Position numbers and translations under genes: made by a program
The notes under the pieces: generated by a model
Database searches by the model: none
Seen by the model: the letters and a program-made list of their open reading frames with translations, nothing else
What the model was told of the DNA's origin: nothing
NCBI GenBank assembly: GCA_009761415.1
Contig: QUOL01000004.1
Span: forward strand, 1,736,001 to 1,800,000
DNA length: 64,000 bases
From: Sarcomyxa edulis
Taxonomy: Eukaryota; Basidiomycota; Agaricomycetes; Agaricales; Mycenaceae
Direction: 5' to 3'
In this document: piece after piece, positions 1 to 9,833 of the stretch
How the letters are laid out: each line of letters opens with the position of its first letter
Numbering within the stretch: position 1 is the stretch's first letter

Positions 1-2
1 AA

Positions 3-3000
3 TTAGATGCAGAGGATGCAGCTATGCTGTCACTCCGAGAAGACTACTTACGGCGTGAACGGCTGAAGATGCAGGAAGCAGCAAGGTTGCAGCGCGAAGT
101 AGATGCTATTCAGAAACGTATGCGTCAGAAAGCTCGAAGGGTGAAGGGAAAATCAGGCTTACCGGTGCTGGAAGAGATTGTAAAATCAAATCCAGTCATC
201 TCCAAAGTCGAGATTGGCTCTACGCCAGCGAGAATGCACCGCGTTTCTGTGGTTCAGCCTGATCCGGTCTTACCCAAGCCCAGTGGTCGATTTGACAAGG
301 CGTCTTCGCAGTTGCCAACATCGAGTCGGTTGCGTCGTGCGATGGAAGGTCGAGATCAGGATAATGGTGGATCATCTGGGTCTGAATTGCTGTCAGGTGC
401 ATCACTCGGTCGTGGAGATAAGAAAGGAAAGAAGAGTGGTCACCTGTGGTCATCCGGGGATAGCGAAACATCTGACATGTTTCCTGAAGCACCGGATAGT
501 GTGCATTCTAGTGATTCTGAACCTACGAAGTCACGAAAGCGTAAGCTCAAACGAAGGTACAATGATAAGATGCTACGATTGAAATATCAACAAGGTTTCT
601 TGAAAGTAGACCCACCTTTCGTGTACAATGGGGAGGTACGAGCGGACCTATACAAAAAGTGGGTCCAGGAGGTACGACTGTTCACGCGGCTTGGTGGTCT
701 GAAAGTAAGACAGAGCTTGTTAATAATGGGGAAGTATCTCGGAGGAAGAGCTTATCATTGGTATGATCGTGAGATTCGAGGAACGCGTAAGAATTACACG
801 CTCGCGCAATTTTTCACAGGGTTATTCGACCATGTATTCCCTCCGGACTTTCGAGCCCAACAGCGTGATCTGTTTGATGTTTGTGAACAAAGAAAACGGA
901 CGGTACGCGATTATCTGCAAAATCTTCGAGACTTAGCGAATACTGTTGGGAATCTGACGGATCAGGATATCGTACTCGGTTTCTGGAGGAGAAGTGAATC
1001 TTACCTTCGAATAGAATTCACGAAAGCTGGATATGATGCGGAGACCTTGACACTCGCTATGCTGGAAGATCTCGCAGTTAAGTACGAGAGAGTTCATGTA
1101 TTGGCTGAGAGAGAGGCACAACACGACAGAATTTCTAGCGGGAAGAACAATGGACGCTTGTTTGGAAATCGTGGGAACAATCGAGAGACAGATCGTTCGA
1201 ATTCCGGCAAGGAGTGGAAGTCGAAGACAGACTACCGTGTAGGCGAGAAAACAGCTCCAGCTGCAGTTGTTACTAGGTCTAATGGTGGTTCAGGTATCGC
1301 GCCGAGGCCTGTGGATAATAGAAAGGACACTGCAGGCAGTGAGGGGCGGAAAATAGCACAAGAAAAGAAGAACCGTTTGCGGTCAGAAGGTCGTTGCTTC
1401 CAGTGTGAGTCGAAGGAGCATATGCTGAAGGACTGTCCCAAGAGGCAACAGGTTCGTGCTCCAGCTGCTCGGGCAGTGCGGGTAGACTTTGGTGAGATCG
1501 AGAGACTGCGTGCGGTGAAAGTTGCAAACTCACTCGGACTGATGGCAGCAGTACCGGTACAGCATACAACTCTGAGCGAGTTTGAGGTCACTAGTGCACA
1601 GAATGAAGTGTTGGTACTGCGTGCTCTATGTATACTGAATGATGCCGTACCTTTGCCGTTTGATAATCTTGAAGGTTCGCGGTCTCCGTTGGATCTTGAG
1701 AGATTTGACATGTACCTAACCACAGATGAGGAGTTTGTGCTGACAGATCACCATTCGGGAGAGACACACCTGGTTCTGAGAGCTGACCTGATGAATCCCA
1801 GCTTCGATTTGGTACATTGGCTGGTGGTGCAGAAAGCGAATCGATTTGAGGAGCTTGAGACTGTCACCCGAGAGGTTCCATTCCACTATCCAGACTTGTT
1901 TGAAGACGAGTGGGATGACCTGCCTGCACTGCAGACTGTTAGTGACTCAGATGAAGAGTCTGAGCCTGAGATGGAGACAGAAACGAGCTGGACGGACATT
2001 GAAATGGACAGTGAGAGTGCTGGGCAAGCTTCGAACTTGCGTTTGGAAAGATTTGGATCAGATATCGAAAATATTGGGGCCATGAACTTGCGCACAGCTG
2101 TCGAAGCATATTCAGAACATGTATCTGAATGGTGGGACAAGCTGGTAGATGTGCAGGGTCCAGACGCGCCATATCTTGCATGTGCGCCAGACTGTGTGAT
2201 GTGTTCAGATCACTTGCGGGATATTGCATTGGGGAGTACTTTGCCTGGGAGTCTGCTTCCTGCAGCAAATATAAGTTCATGTGCTGCTGGGGCATCAAGA
2301 GGAAAGGGTAAGGTAGCTGAGGTCGGTCCAAAGACAGAGAGAAACGCTTCGCGAGTAAAAGACAAGGACCGGGAAGTGCCGATGCCTATCGTGATCATCG
2401 TTCATATCAATGGTGAGCCTGTTCGTGCTCTGCTCGACTCGGGTTCATTGGCGGATTTCATGTCTACTACACTGGCTCAACAGTTGAGGATACCCAGGAA
2501 ACCCTTGGAGCAACCACTGTCGGTACAGATGGCAGTTTCGGGATCTCAGACAAATGTAAATTTTACAGCTGAGGCTAAATTCGAATATCAGGGAATTTCT
2601 GAGCTACGACAGTTCGATATCATGAATATAGACTCATATGACTTGATACTAGGGACTCCGTTTCTAGTGCAACATCAATTAGTATTGCGGTTCAACCCCT
2701 CGCAGGTGGGAATAGGAAGCATACCTTGTCTTCCAATGCGAGGACCACAGTCGAAGACGGTGGCATCACAATCCACAGTTCTCTATACAGAGCAACTCGA
2801 TATCTTGCGGGAGGAGCTGAGGGAGTATGCAAAGGAGATCTGTAAGAATGCGGTAGACACTCCGTTGCCACCAATGAGAGCAATAAATCATACGATACCT
2901 TTGATTGACGAGTCGAAGGTCTATTCGTACCGACCGTCAAAATGTCCAGACCCATTGAAACCTCTCTGGCGTGAGAAGCGTGAAGCGTACCGAACTACGG

Positions 3001-6000
3001 GAAGGTGGGAGTTCCGAAGTGGATCCAACGCAATGCCTATGCTGATGTTGAAGAAGCCGAACTTGGCAGATAATACGTTGCGGTTGCGTACCGTAATCGA
3101 CTGCCGTGAGCGTAATGCGAACACCCGAAAGCTAGCGTCGCCACTTCCTGACATCGATGCAATTTTGCGGAACGTGGCGGCGCATCCCTATCGGACTCTA
3201 TTGGATGGAAAAGACGCGTATGAGCAAATCCGCGTAATAACAGAGCATGTTCCGCGTACCTTATTCAATACACCTGACGGAACGATGGCCAGCTTAGTGA
3301 TGCAGCTGGGAGATTGTAATGGTGGTGCAACTTACCAGTCATTGATGAATCATCTCTTTGCGGCGTATATTGGAGTGTTTATGGAGGTATATCTTGATGA
3401 TATAATAATCTATTCAGATACAGCGGAGGAACACATGAAACATGTCAAGCTAGTGATAGATATTCTGAGAGAACAGAAGTTTTACCTGAGCGAACATAAA
3501 CTTCACTTCTTTGTGCAGAGACTGAAGCTCCTCGGGCATATAATCGACGAAAATGGAATTGGAATGGATGCGGAGAAAGTCGATAAGATTGCTAATTGGA
3601 AGGTACCTGCCAACAAAGCGCAGTTACTGGCGTTTAATGGTTCGGTTGGGTTCCTGGCGGGTGATTGCGCGGGCATAAGAATACCGATGGGGGTGCTGGC
3701 AAAACGGACCGGAAGCACGGTGCCTTGGAGATGGACAGCAACCGAACAAAGAGCCTTCGATGAAGTGCGTGAGACAGTCCAGAAGTGGAGAGATAATCGA
3801 CGAGTGACATTAGATTACTCACCTGGCGCAGATCCTATAAACTTGGTCACTGACGGATGCTATACTGGAAGCAGTGGAGTGGTTAGTCAAGGGAAGGATT
3901 TTGATACCGCGAAGATTGTCGCATTTTGGTCGGGGAAATTCAATACAGCGCAGCAAAATTACCCTGTTCACGAGCAGGAATTATTGGCGATTGTCGAATC
4001 ACTCAAGCGGTTCAAAAACTTACTTCATGGAGCTAGATTCCGGATATTCACTGATCATCGGAGTCTTGAGTATATTATGACCCAAAAGAACCTGTCGCCG
4101 CGGCAGAGTCGATGGCTCGAGGTGTTGAGCGGCTTCGATTTTGAGGTGATATATATTCCAGGAGAGACAAACTTACTCGCGGATGCGCTATCACGCATGT
4201 ACAGTGCAGAACCCGCTGGGACAGTTAGGAGTCCAACAGAATATGTTTCGACAGAGGAAGGGGAAGATACTTTACCTTTGTTCAATCTTGGTCTAGCCTC
4301 GGCGCCATTGACGACCGGGGATTCTGTTCGGGCGTCCGCGGTGGCTATCAGAAACAGACCACAAAAGGCAGTGGCGATGCATGATGTACCTGAAATTGAT
4401 ATACTGAAGGATAAACCAGTCAGCAGAATAAAACGGGTGATATTGCACGTACGAGATCCTGGGCCTTCGCGGAGTGTCAATGAGGCTGTAGATGAGCCAC
4501 GAGAAATTGTCCGAGGAACTGTGAACCTAGACAAGGCCGTACAGGAGGACGAGAATGCAGAGGTGGTCCAGGCGCAAACTCCAGAGGAAGAGGTGGAGAC
4601 TGTTGTTGCACCGAAATTAATGGAGATTATTGCAGAAGCGCAGCCAGGAATGGACGTACCCGCATCATTGAAGGATCGCTACGGTGAGGATAAGTTCTTC
4701 AGGGAAGTACTGACAGCTCCTGGAAACTACAAGAACTTCGAGTTAGTTGACGGACTAATTTTTCTTCGGGAAAGCGAGCGGCGAATTCTCTGCATACCGG
4801 ACGTGCTGATTGGCGGGCGCAGTGCAAGGGAAATAGTGATTTCCCATGCACATTCTATTCTGGCGCATCTGGGTGGGAAAAAGACTCTCTATTATCTACG
4901 TGACAACGTCTGGTGGAAGGATATGATCAAAGACATCCGAGATTACTGTGAATCATGCTCACTGTGTCAGACGAGTAAGCCGGGGAACCAAAAGCCGTAC
5001 GGGCTCTTGAATCCATTAGTGCCACCGACGCGTCCATGGGAGACTATTGGCGTGGACTTTGTTGGACCTCTTCCAGAATCCAAGACTGTCAGTGGGTCAT
5101 TTGATATGTTGATGGTTGTAATAGACCACTTGACTGCGATGGTACACTTGATTCCAACGAGACAGACCTATAGAGCCAAAGACGTAGCTGAGGTGATGTT
5201 CGATAAAGTGTACAAATATCATGGCTTACCTGAATCGATAGTCAGCGATCGAGATTCACTCTTCACGAGTGTATTTTGGGACCGGCTGCATAAGTTAGTA
5301 GGAACCGAGCTGAAGATGTCAACGTCATTTCATCCAGAAACGGATGGTGCGACAGAACGAGCCAATCGGACGGTGACACAGATGTTGCGACAGTGTATCA
5401 GTCCCAATCAACGAGACTGGGCGGTAAAGTTGCCTGGGATCGAGTTTGCAATCAATTCTGCACGTACCGAGACGACAGGATACGCACCGTTCTTTTTGAA
5501 CTCGGGACAAATGCCACGATCGATGGTCTGGAACTCTGATTCTGAGTATCCAGGGGTACGAGTCTTCGCTCAACGGATGAAGGATGCAGTTATGGCTGCT
5601 CACGATGCGATAATAGCTGCACGAGTAAAGCAAACAAGGCATGCAAATAAGCATCGAAAACCTGCACCGTTCGAGAAGGGAGACTTGGCATACTTATCTA
5701 CAAAGAACCTTACACTTCCCAAAGGACGAGCGCGTAAATTGGTGCCGAAATTCATTGGGCCATATAAAATATTGCGCGACTATGGGAATAATTCATATCA
5801 GTTAGATTTACCTGCCGAGTTGAAACAGAGAGGACTTCACGATGGTTTTCACGCGTCTAGGCTTCGCATACACAAGGCGAGTGACGATCGAAGATTTCCA
5901 GGCCGGCAGATCGAGCAAATACGAGGATTTGGGAAGACATCTGAATGGGTCGTGGACAAGATAATCAGTCACTCGGGGAAAGGGAAAACAGCACTTTTTA

Positions 6001-7355
6001 ATGTGGTGTGGAAGACAGGAGACCATACCTGGATGCCGTATCATGAAGTAGCGCACCTCACAACGTTGGCAGGCTATCTTGAGGCAGTGGGTGTAGATTC
6101 GATATCAAAGTTGCCGAATAAAAGAGATATAGTTCCCGATGATCCTCAGATCACCGTGGGGTATTTGGGATTCCCCGCGGCAGTTTCTGAAAAAGAAAGA
6201 AATGAGACTCGACGATCAGCGGAGGCTAGACGGATCCAGGAACACTACCTGGAACGAGTGGCGCAAAGACGGGTATATAGACGTCGCCGATACGGAGGTC
6301 GGGAAGATTCTTCTTCTAGTTCTTCTTCTCCTTCTGAACGAGCCCCTGAACAATCGACGTCTCATCACCATCAAGTTCCTGCGATGAATAATCCTGTGGT
6401 TACAGCCTTTCAGCTGAATACGTTCCTGGATTTCGCGCAGAAAATCAACTCACAGACAATAACTCCGTTCGATCGTATTCCTGCTGGATACAATGAGTAC
6501 GCGATCATGCACCAGCATGATAATCAAGCCGTACCTTTTGCCCCTGGAGTGGTACTCATTGACCACGTCCAAGGCGGTGTAACGTGGAAGTGTATCGCGC
6601 CGCCTGGGATTCGAGTGCCCGTCCCTAATATTCCGGCGCACGCTGTAGTAGAGCCTGATGCGGTGCGTGATCGTATCATGGAAATGGGAATGGACTCGCT
6701 GGCTACCATGTTGGCGAAAGCTAAAGCCGATGCGGAAGGAAGTGAGTCTCAAGCTTCGGGTATGAATGCATTTGTCGACTTACTTTTGGCGGATGTTGCA
6801 GGTATGGCGGACGCGAAGGAGAGGCTTCTTGGGAGACGACATGAGGAGACTCGTCCCGTGGATTTCAGGCCTCCGGCTTATGACTGGCGGCGCCATCATC
6901 ACAACCCTTATCCTGCACGAGGGAGAGGTGGAGCTCGTGGGCGCGGATTCAATCGCGGTCGTGGTCGTGGTCGTGGAGGTTTCGGAAACCAAGTTTTACA
7001 GGTGGCAGTGGATGGCGTAGCTCAGGCGCTACCTGTCTTAGCGGCACCAGTACCCGTCTTAGCGGCACCAGTACCTGTCGTCGTCGCGCAGCCACCTCAA
7101 GCTGTGGAGGCTCAAATCGGCGAGGGAGTGGCAGGTCCGGGACCGCGTACTATCGATAAAGGAAAAGCGAGAGCCGTCGAGAATCGCGACGACGACGATG
7201 AGGGGGTACCTAAGGATGGACTTGAAAAAGATCATGAAATGGACTCAGGTTCGTGGTACTTCTTCGCGTTTTTGATACTTTGCGTGTGGGTTTTCATTGA
7301 CCTACTGGCATGCTTAGAAGAGCAGACTCTTGATAACTTTGACGTGAGCGCGTAG
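3..7355 (+). CDS. Ty3/Gypsy (chromovirus-type) retrotransposon gag-pol polyprotein, 5' end outside the window
   Basis: One uninterrupted frame covers gag and pol without a frameshift. The first ATG in the window is at 24, but the frame is already open at base 3, so the true start probably lies upstream. Counting from ATG 24: a charged N-terminus; a retrotransposon gag domain (about 195-350); a CX2CX4HX4C zinc knuckle (from about 458); an aspartic protease with LLDSGS (about 803); reverse transcriptase with YLDD (1123-1126); RNase H with its acidic residues (from about 1277); an integrase HHCC zinc-binding region (about 1605-1650); and an integrase core with D, D and E, the last pair spaced by exactly 35 residues. 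A GPY module (FIGPYKILRD) and a chromodomain-like segment (about 1973-2018) follow. About 400 further residues carry a Ser run, a Gly/Arg-rich tract (about 2298-2323) and a hydrophobic segment near the C-terminus (about 2410-2430). The absence of stops suggests recent insertion. Confidence 0.95.
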   Translation, partial: LDAEDAAMLSLREDYLRRERLKMQEAARLQREVDAIQKRMRQKARRVKGKSGLPVLEEIVKSNPVISKVEIGSTPARMHRVSVVQPDPVLPKPSGRFDKASSQLPTSSRLRRAMEGRDQDNGGSSGSELLSGASLGRGDKKGKKSGHLWSSGDSETSDMFPEAPDSVHSSDSEPTKSRKRKLKRRYNDKMLRLKYQQGFLKVDPPFVYNGEVRADLYKKWVQEVRLFTRLGGLKVRQSLLIMGKYLGGRAYHWYDREIRGTRKNYTLAQFFTGLFDHVFPPDFRAQQRDLFDVCEQRKRTVRDYLQNLRDLANTVGNLTDQDIVLGFWRRSESYLRIEFTKAGYDAETLTLAMLEDLAVKYERVHVLAEREAQHDRISSGKNNGRLFGNRGNNRETDRSNSGKEWKSKTDYRVGEKTAPAAVVTRSNGGSGIAPRPVDNRKDTAGSEGRKIAQEKKNRLRSEGRCFQCESKEHMLKDCPKRQQVRAPAARAVRVDFGEIERLRAVKVANSLGLMAAVPVQHTTLSEFEVTSAQNEVLVLRALCILNDAVPLPFDNLEGSRSPLDLERFDMYLTTDEEFVLTDHHSGETHLVLRADLMNPSFDLVHWLVVQKANRFEELETVTREVPFHYPDLFEDEWDDLPALQTVSDSDEESEPEMETETSWTDIEMDSESAGQASNLRLERFGSDIENIGAMNLRTAVEAYSEHVSEWWDKLVDVQGPDAPYLACAPDCVMCSDHLRDIALGSTLPGSLLPAANISSCAAGASRGKGKVAEVGPKTERNASRVKDKDREVPMPIVIIVHINGEPVRALLDSGSLADFMSTTLAQQLRIPRKPLEQPLSVQMAVSGSQTNVNFTAEAKFEYQGISELRQFDIMNIDSYDLILGTPFLVQHQLVLRFNPSQVGIGSIPCLPMRGPQSKTVASQSTVLYTEQLDILREELREYAKEICKNAVDTPLPPMRAINHTIPLIDESKVYSYRPSKCPDPLKPLWREKREAYRTTGRWEFRSGSNAMPMLMLKKPNLADNTLRLRTVIDCRERNANTRKLASPLPDIDAILRNVAAHPYRTLLDGKDAYEQIRVITEHVPRTLFNTPDGTMASLVMQLGDCNGGATYQSLMNHLFAAYIGVFMEVYLDDIIIYSDTAEEHMKHVKLVIDILREQKFYLSEHKLHFFVQRLKLLGHIIDENGIGMDAEKVDKIANWKVPANKAQLLAFNGSVGFLAGDCAGIRIPMGVLAKRTGSTVPWRWTATEQRAFDEVRETVQKWRDNRRVTLDYSPGADPINLVTDGCYTGSSGVVSQGKDFDTAKIVAFWSGKFNTAQQNYPVHEQELLAIVESLKRFKNLLHGARFRIFTDHRSLEYIMTQKNLSPRQSRWLEVLSGFDFEVIYIPGETNLLADALSRMYSAEPAGTVRSPTEYVSTEEGEDTLPLFNLGLASAPLTTGDSVRASAVAIRNRPQKAVAMHDVPEIDILKDKPVSRIKRVILHVRDPGPSRSVNEAVDEPREIVRGTVNLDKAVQEDENAEVVQAQTPEEEVETVVAPKLMEIIAEAQPGMDVPASLKDRYGEDKFFREVLTAPGNYKNFELVDGLIFLRESERRILCIPDVLIGGRSAREIVISHAHSILAHLGGKKTLYYLRDNVWWKDMIKDIRDYCESCSLCQTSKPGNQKPYGLLNPLVPPTRPWETIGVDFVGPLPESKTVSGSFDMLMVVIDHLTAMVHLIPTRQTYRAKDVAEVMFDKVYKYHGLPESIVSDRDSLFTSVFWDRLHKLVGTELKMSTSFHPETDGATERANRTVTQMLRQCISPNQRDWAVKLPGIEFAINSARTETTGYAPFFLNSGQMPRSMVWNSDSEYPGVRVFAQRMKDAVMAAHDAIIAARVKQTRHANKHRKPAPFEKGDLAYLSTKNLTLPKGRARKLVPKFIGPYKILRDYGNNSYQLDLPAELKQRGLHDGFHASRLRIHKASDDRRFPGRQIEQIRGFGKTSEWVVDKIISHSGKGKTALFNVVWKTGDHTWMPYHEVAHLTTLAGYLEAVGVDSISKLPNKRDIVPDDPQITVGYLGFPAAVSEKERNETRRSAEARRIQEHYLERVAQRRVYRRRRYGGREDSSSSSSSPSERAPEQSTSHHHQVPAMNNPVVTAFQLNTFLDFAQKINSQTITPFDRIPAGYNEYAIMHQHDNQAVPFAPGVVLIDHVQGGVTWKCIAPPGIRVPVPNIPAHAVVEPDAVRDRIMEMGMDSLATMLAKAKADAEGSESQASGMNAFVDLLLADVAGMADAKERLLGRRHEETRPVDFRPPAYDWRRHHHNPYPARGRGGARGRGFNRGRGRGRGGFGNQVLQVAVDGVAQALPVLAAPVPVLAAPVPVVVAQPPQAVEAQIGEGVAGPGPRTIDKGKARAVENRDDDDEGVPKDGLEKDHEMDSGSWYFFAFLILCVWVFIDLLACLEEQTLDNFDVSA
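7032..7073 (+). repeat. 21-bp tandem duplication inside the retroelement ORF
   Basis: Two adjacent 21-bp units (7032-7052 and 7053-7073) differ at one position and keep the frame. They encode a repeated Pro/Val/Ala-rich heptapeptide (PVLAAPV) in the C-terminal extension, between the Gly/Arg-rich tract and the terminal hydrophobic segment. Confidence 0.85.
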
Positions 7356-7380
7356 AGTGGTGTCTTTGTGAGAAAGACGC

Positions 7381-7390
7381 AGAGGGGGTA
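7381..7390 (+). other. Polypurine tract of the retrotransposon
   Basis: A purine run (agaggggg) lies just upstream of the TGTAAC that opens the 3' LTR, 25 bp after the stop codon. This is the usual position of the plus-strand primer of Ty3/Gypsy elements. Confidence 0.7.
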
Positions 7391-7677
7391 TGTAACGAAT
7401 TCGGACATCGAACTTGACGAACCGAGTCAGTCGGACTCGTCGTCAATTCCATATCCTCCTACATTACACATTCTACATATCCTCTCCTCTATCGTATGTT
7501 TTCTGAACTATCTAATATATTACAAGGAATAGTCGAACCATCCCAGGTATATCGGGAAGGAACGGAACCCCGTTCCCAGTAGTATAAAGTACAGTAGATT
7601 AGATAGTTTTTACCTTAGTGTTCTTTCGAATACGAGACTTTACTCCAGTTATCTCACTAACCCCTAAGACTCTTACA
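7391..7677 (+). mobile_element. 3' long terminal repeat of the Ty3/Gypsy element (right end provisional)
   Basis: The LTR starts with TGTAA directly after the polypurine tract. A matching TTACA at 7673-7677 gives the 5-bp inverted ends expected of an LTR, for a length of 287 bp. The 5' LTR is outside the window, so the right edge cannot be confirmed by comparison, and an end as far as about 7723 is possible. A TATA-like box lies at 7583-7588. Confidence 0.7.
7583..7588 (+). promoter_or_regulatory. TATA-like box within the LTR
   Basis: TATAAA inside the LTR, about 90 bp before its proposed right end. In the upstream LTR copy the same box would drive the element's own transcript. In this 3' copy it points towards CTU2, whose start codon is about 240 bp downstream. 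Confidence 0.5.
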
Positions 7678-7721
7678 TTCGGAACTCATTCTATTTCGTG
7701 TGTACGGATACTCGACACCAA

Positions 7722-7755
7722 ACGCCGACTTCCGCCACAGTGACTCTGTCGGCGT
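7722..7755. repeat. 8-bp inverted repeat (possible stem-loop) between LTR and CTU2
   Basis: ACGCCGAC at 7722-7729 is the perfect reverse complement of GTCGGCGT at 7748-7755, with an 18-nt spacer. It lies between the proposed LTR end and the CTU2 start codon. No function can be assigned from sequence alone. Confidence 0.5.
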
Positions 7756-7828
7756 CGACGAACAGCAGTAATTGGCCGCAGTGCGTTTCCTCTTCCTAAC
7801 TTTTACTCATCGGCAAAAATCAAGCAAC

Positions 7829-9660
7829 ATGTCTTGTGGAAATCCTGTCGTTGAGGGGGATAGTCTCATGACTCGTATGTCTATCTGACTAGCCCATCTC
7901 ACCGCAGTCTGAGGTCAAATTCTTCCCCAGCCCGGCTTAAATTTGACCGATCCAAAGACTGTGTAAAATGTCGAGTAAATCAAGGGAACATCGTCATCCG
8001 ACATGCAGTCTACTGCAGGTACGTCTCTATCTCGAATACAAACCTAAACTTCAAATGCCTTGTGATACAGAGACTGTTTTCTTCCTTTCGTTGCATGGAA
8101 ATTTCGTCGAGCATTGGAGCCGCTGGTGAACGCAGAAGCAAATGGCCCTCGGCGTGCGGCTTTGAAAGCCTCAGGAAACCTCCTCATTGGGTTTTCAGGA
8201 GGTCTAGGGTCTACGGTTCTTCTGGACCTTGTTTCACAGTGCTATTTCACCGATCGGACATCTTCCAAGGGTGGCAAAGAGCACCCACGGCACGCAAGAG
8301 TATGGCCCAAAGCTGCAGTTTGTTACGTTGAAGTTTGCAATGCATTTCCAGGAGTAGGTGCAGCAGTCTTTTCATGATGCAATCGAAGCCTGATGGATTA
8401 GATGAGAGACAGAACAGATGAAGTCCAGGCGATCGTTAACAAATATGATGCATTCGAATTTATTCCACTACGGATTGAGGATGCTTTCGATGCCTCTTGG
8501 TGGGAGAAAGTAGGTGGATCGACAATTGACTACAACCTAGGGGCGGATCTTGCAAATGAAGGTACGCTTCCGCCCATTCGCAAGTATGGGTCTCCAACTG
8601 AAATGTCTTTGTAGATTTGACCCTTTCTTCGCTACCCAGTGAAAGTGTTTCCAGTCCTATCAACGCATTGCATTCCTACATCAAATCACTACCTACACAA
8701 ACCGCCATCCCCAGCACAATCCAAACACTCACACGACTCCTTCTCCTACACACTGGTCAATCCACCGAAACATCACATCTCCTACTCGGAACATCCTTAA
8801 CGTCTTTATCAATATCTCTGATATCTTCCATCTCTCAAGGAGGAGGATTTGTAGTGCAAGAGGAGGCGCAAGAGGAATGGACGCCGACCAAGACCTCTCA
8901 GTCTAATGGTCATCGTAAAAGGAAGATACGAGTCGTTAGACCGCTGAAAGATGTAGGCATGAAAGAGTCTGCGGTATGGGCTTGGTGGAGTGGGTTGAAA
9001 GTGATCGGAAGGGAGAAGCTGCCGGGTTCCAGGCAAGGAATAGGTGCCTTGACTAAAGGTGCGTCTGTTTCCATAGGTCCTTCACGTATCGCATATTTAA
9101 TGAAGAGTGCCCCTGCCAGACTTCATCGTTGGATTAGAACGAGACTATCCGTCAACTGTATCGACTATTGCACGGACATGCGGGAAGCTAGCTTCGAAGC
9201 ATGGCTCAGTAGGGATCTGTATACTCTGCGAACGGTGCGTGGTGTCCATTCCTGTAATATCTTTCCTTCTTTTTGACCCCACTTCTTCTGTAGACCTGCA
9301 CAGCGCGGTGTCCAGGATTGGAAGAATCGGATATCCATTCGATCTTTAACGGAACAATCTCAAACTGCGCTACATGCTTCATTGACTCCATACCTATGCT
9401 ATGCTTGTCACACGACATTGACTAGCAGGAGCAGTCGTGGGACCACTCCGAACTCGAATCTTGACTCCACTAGCCCTACTTCCACACCACTACCTGTATG
9501 GGTAAAGTCTCGCTTGCAGGACTGTCTGCACAATGGAACAACTGTCGAAGCTCTCAGTGATGTCGAGAACGCTGCTGAAGAAGAAGAAGAGTTATGGCAG
9601 ACTAGGAGAATGGAGATATCAGATATGAAGAACGCGGTTGCGGATTTCCTGTTGGAATGA
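7829..9660 (+). CDS. CTU2: Cytoplasmic tRNA 2-thiolation protein 2 (CTU2/NCS2)
   Basis: Partner of CTU1/NCS6 in the cytosolic complex that 2-thiolates wobble uridine 34 of Lys, Glu and Gln tRNAs, downstream of the URM1 sulphur carrier. Inferred exons: 7829-7874, 7931-8018, 8071-8353, 8402-8561, 8615-9058, 9108-9234, 9294-9660; the phases join correctly. Family landmarks are the N-terminal CVKC pair followed by VIRHAVYCRDCF, a degenerate PP-loop SGGLGSTVLLDL, the segment LLLGTSLTSLSISLIS, the RPLKD...KE motif, DYPSTVSTIARTCGKL, and C-terminal cysteine pairs (CILC, CYAC) for a zinc site. CTU2 is thought to lack catalysis, and the altered PP-loop fits that. The 5' flank is only about 150 bp before the retrotransposon LTR, which lies in the same orientation. 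The first splice acceptor is the least certain junction. Confidence 0.93.
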
Positions 9661-9833
9661 AGTTGTACATATACTATGATGTAGCGTCTCTTGAAGAGAC
9701 TGGGATATGGTTTTTTTTCGCTGTATTATTTATCCTTTGGATCTCGATCACGATCACCTCGCGCTCGATTGTGTACTTTCAGGATAACCGTCTATGAGCC
9801 GTCGACTGGCTAGCGATATCAAGCCCTTCAAAG

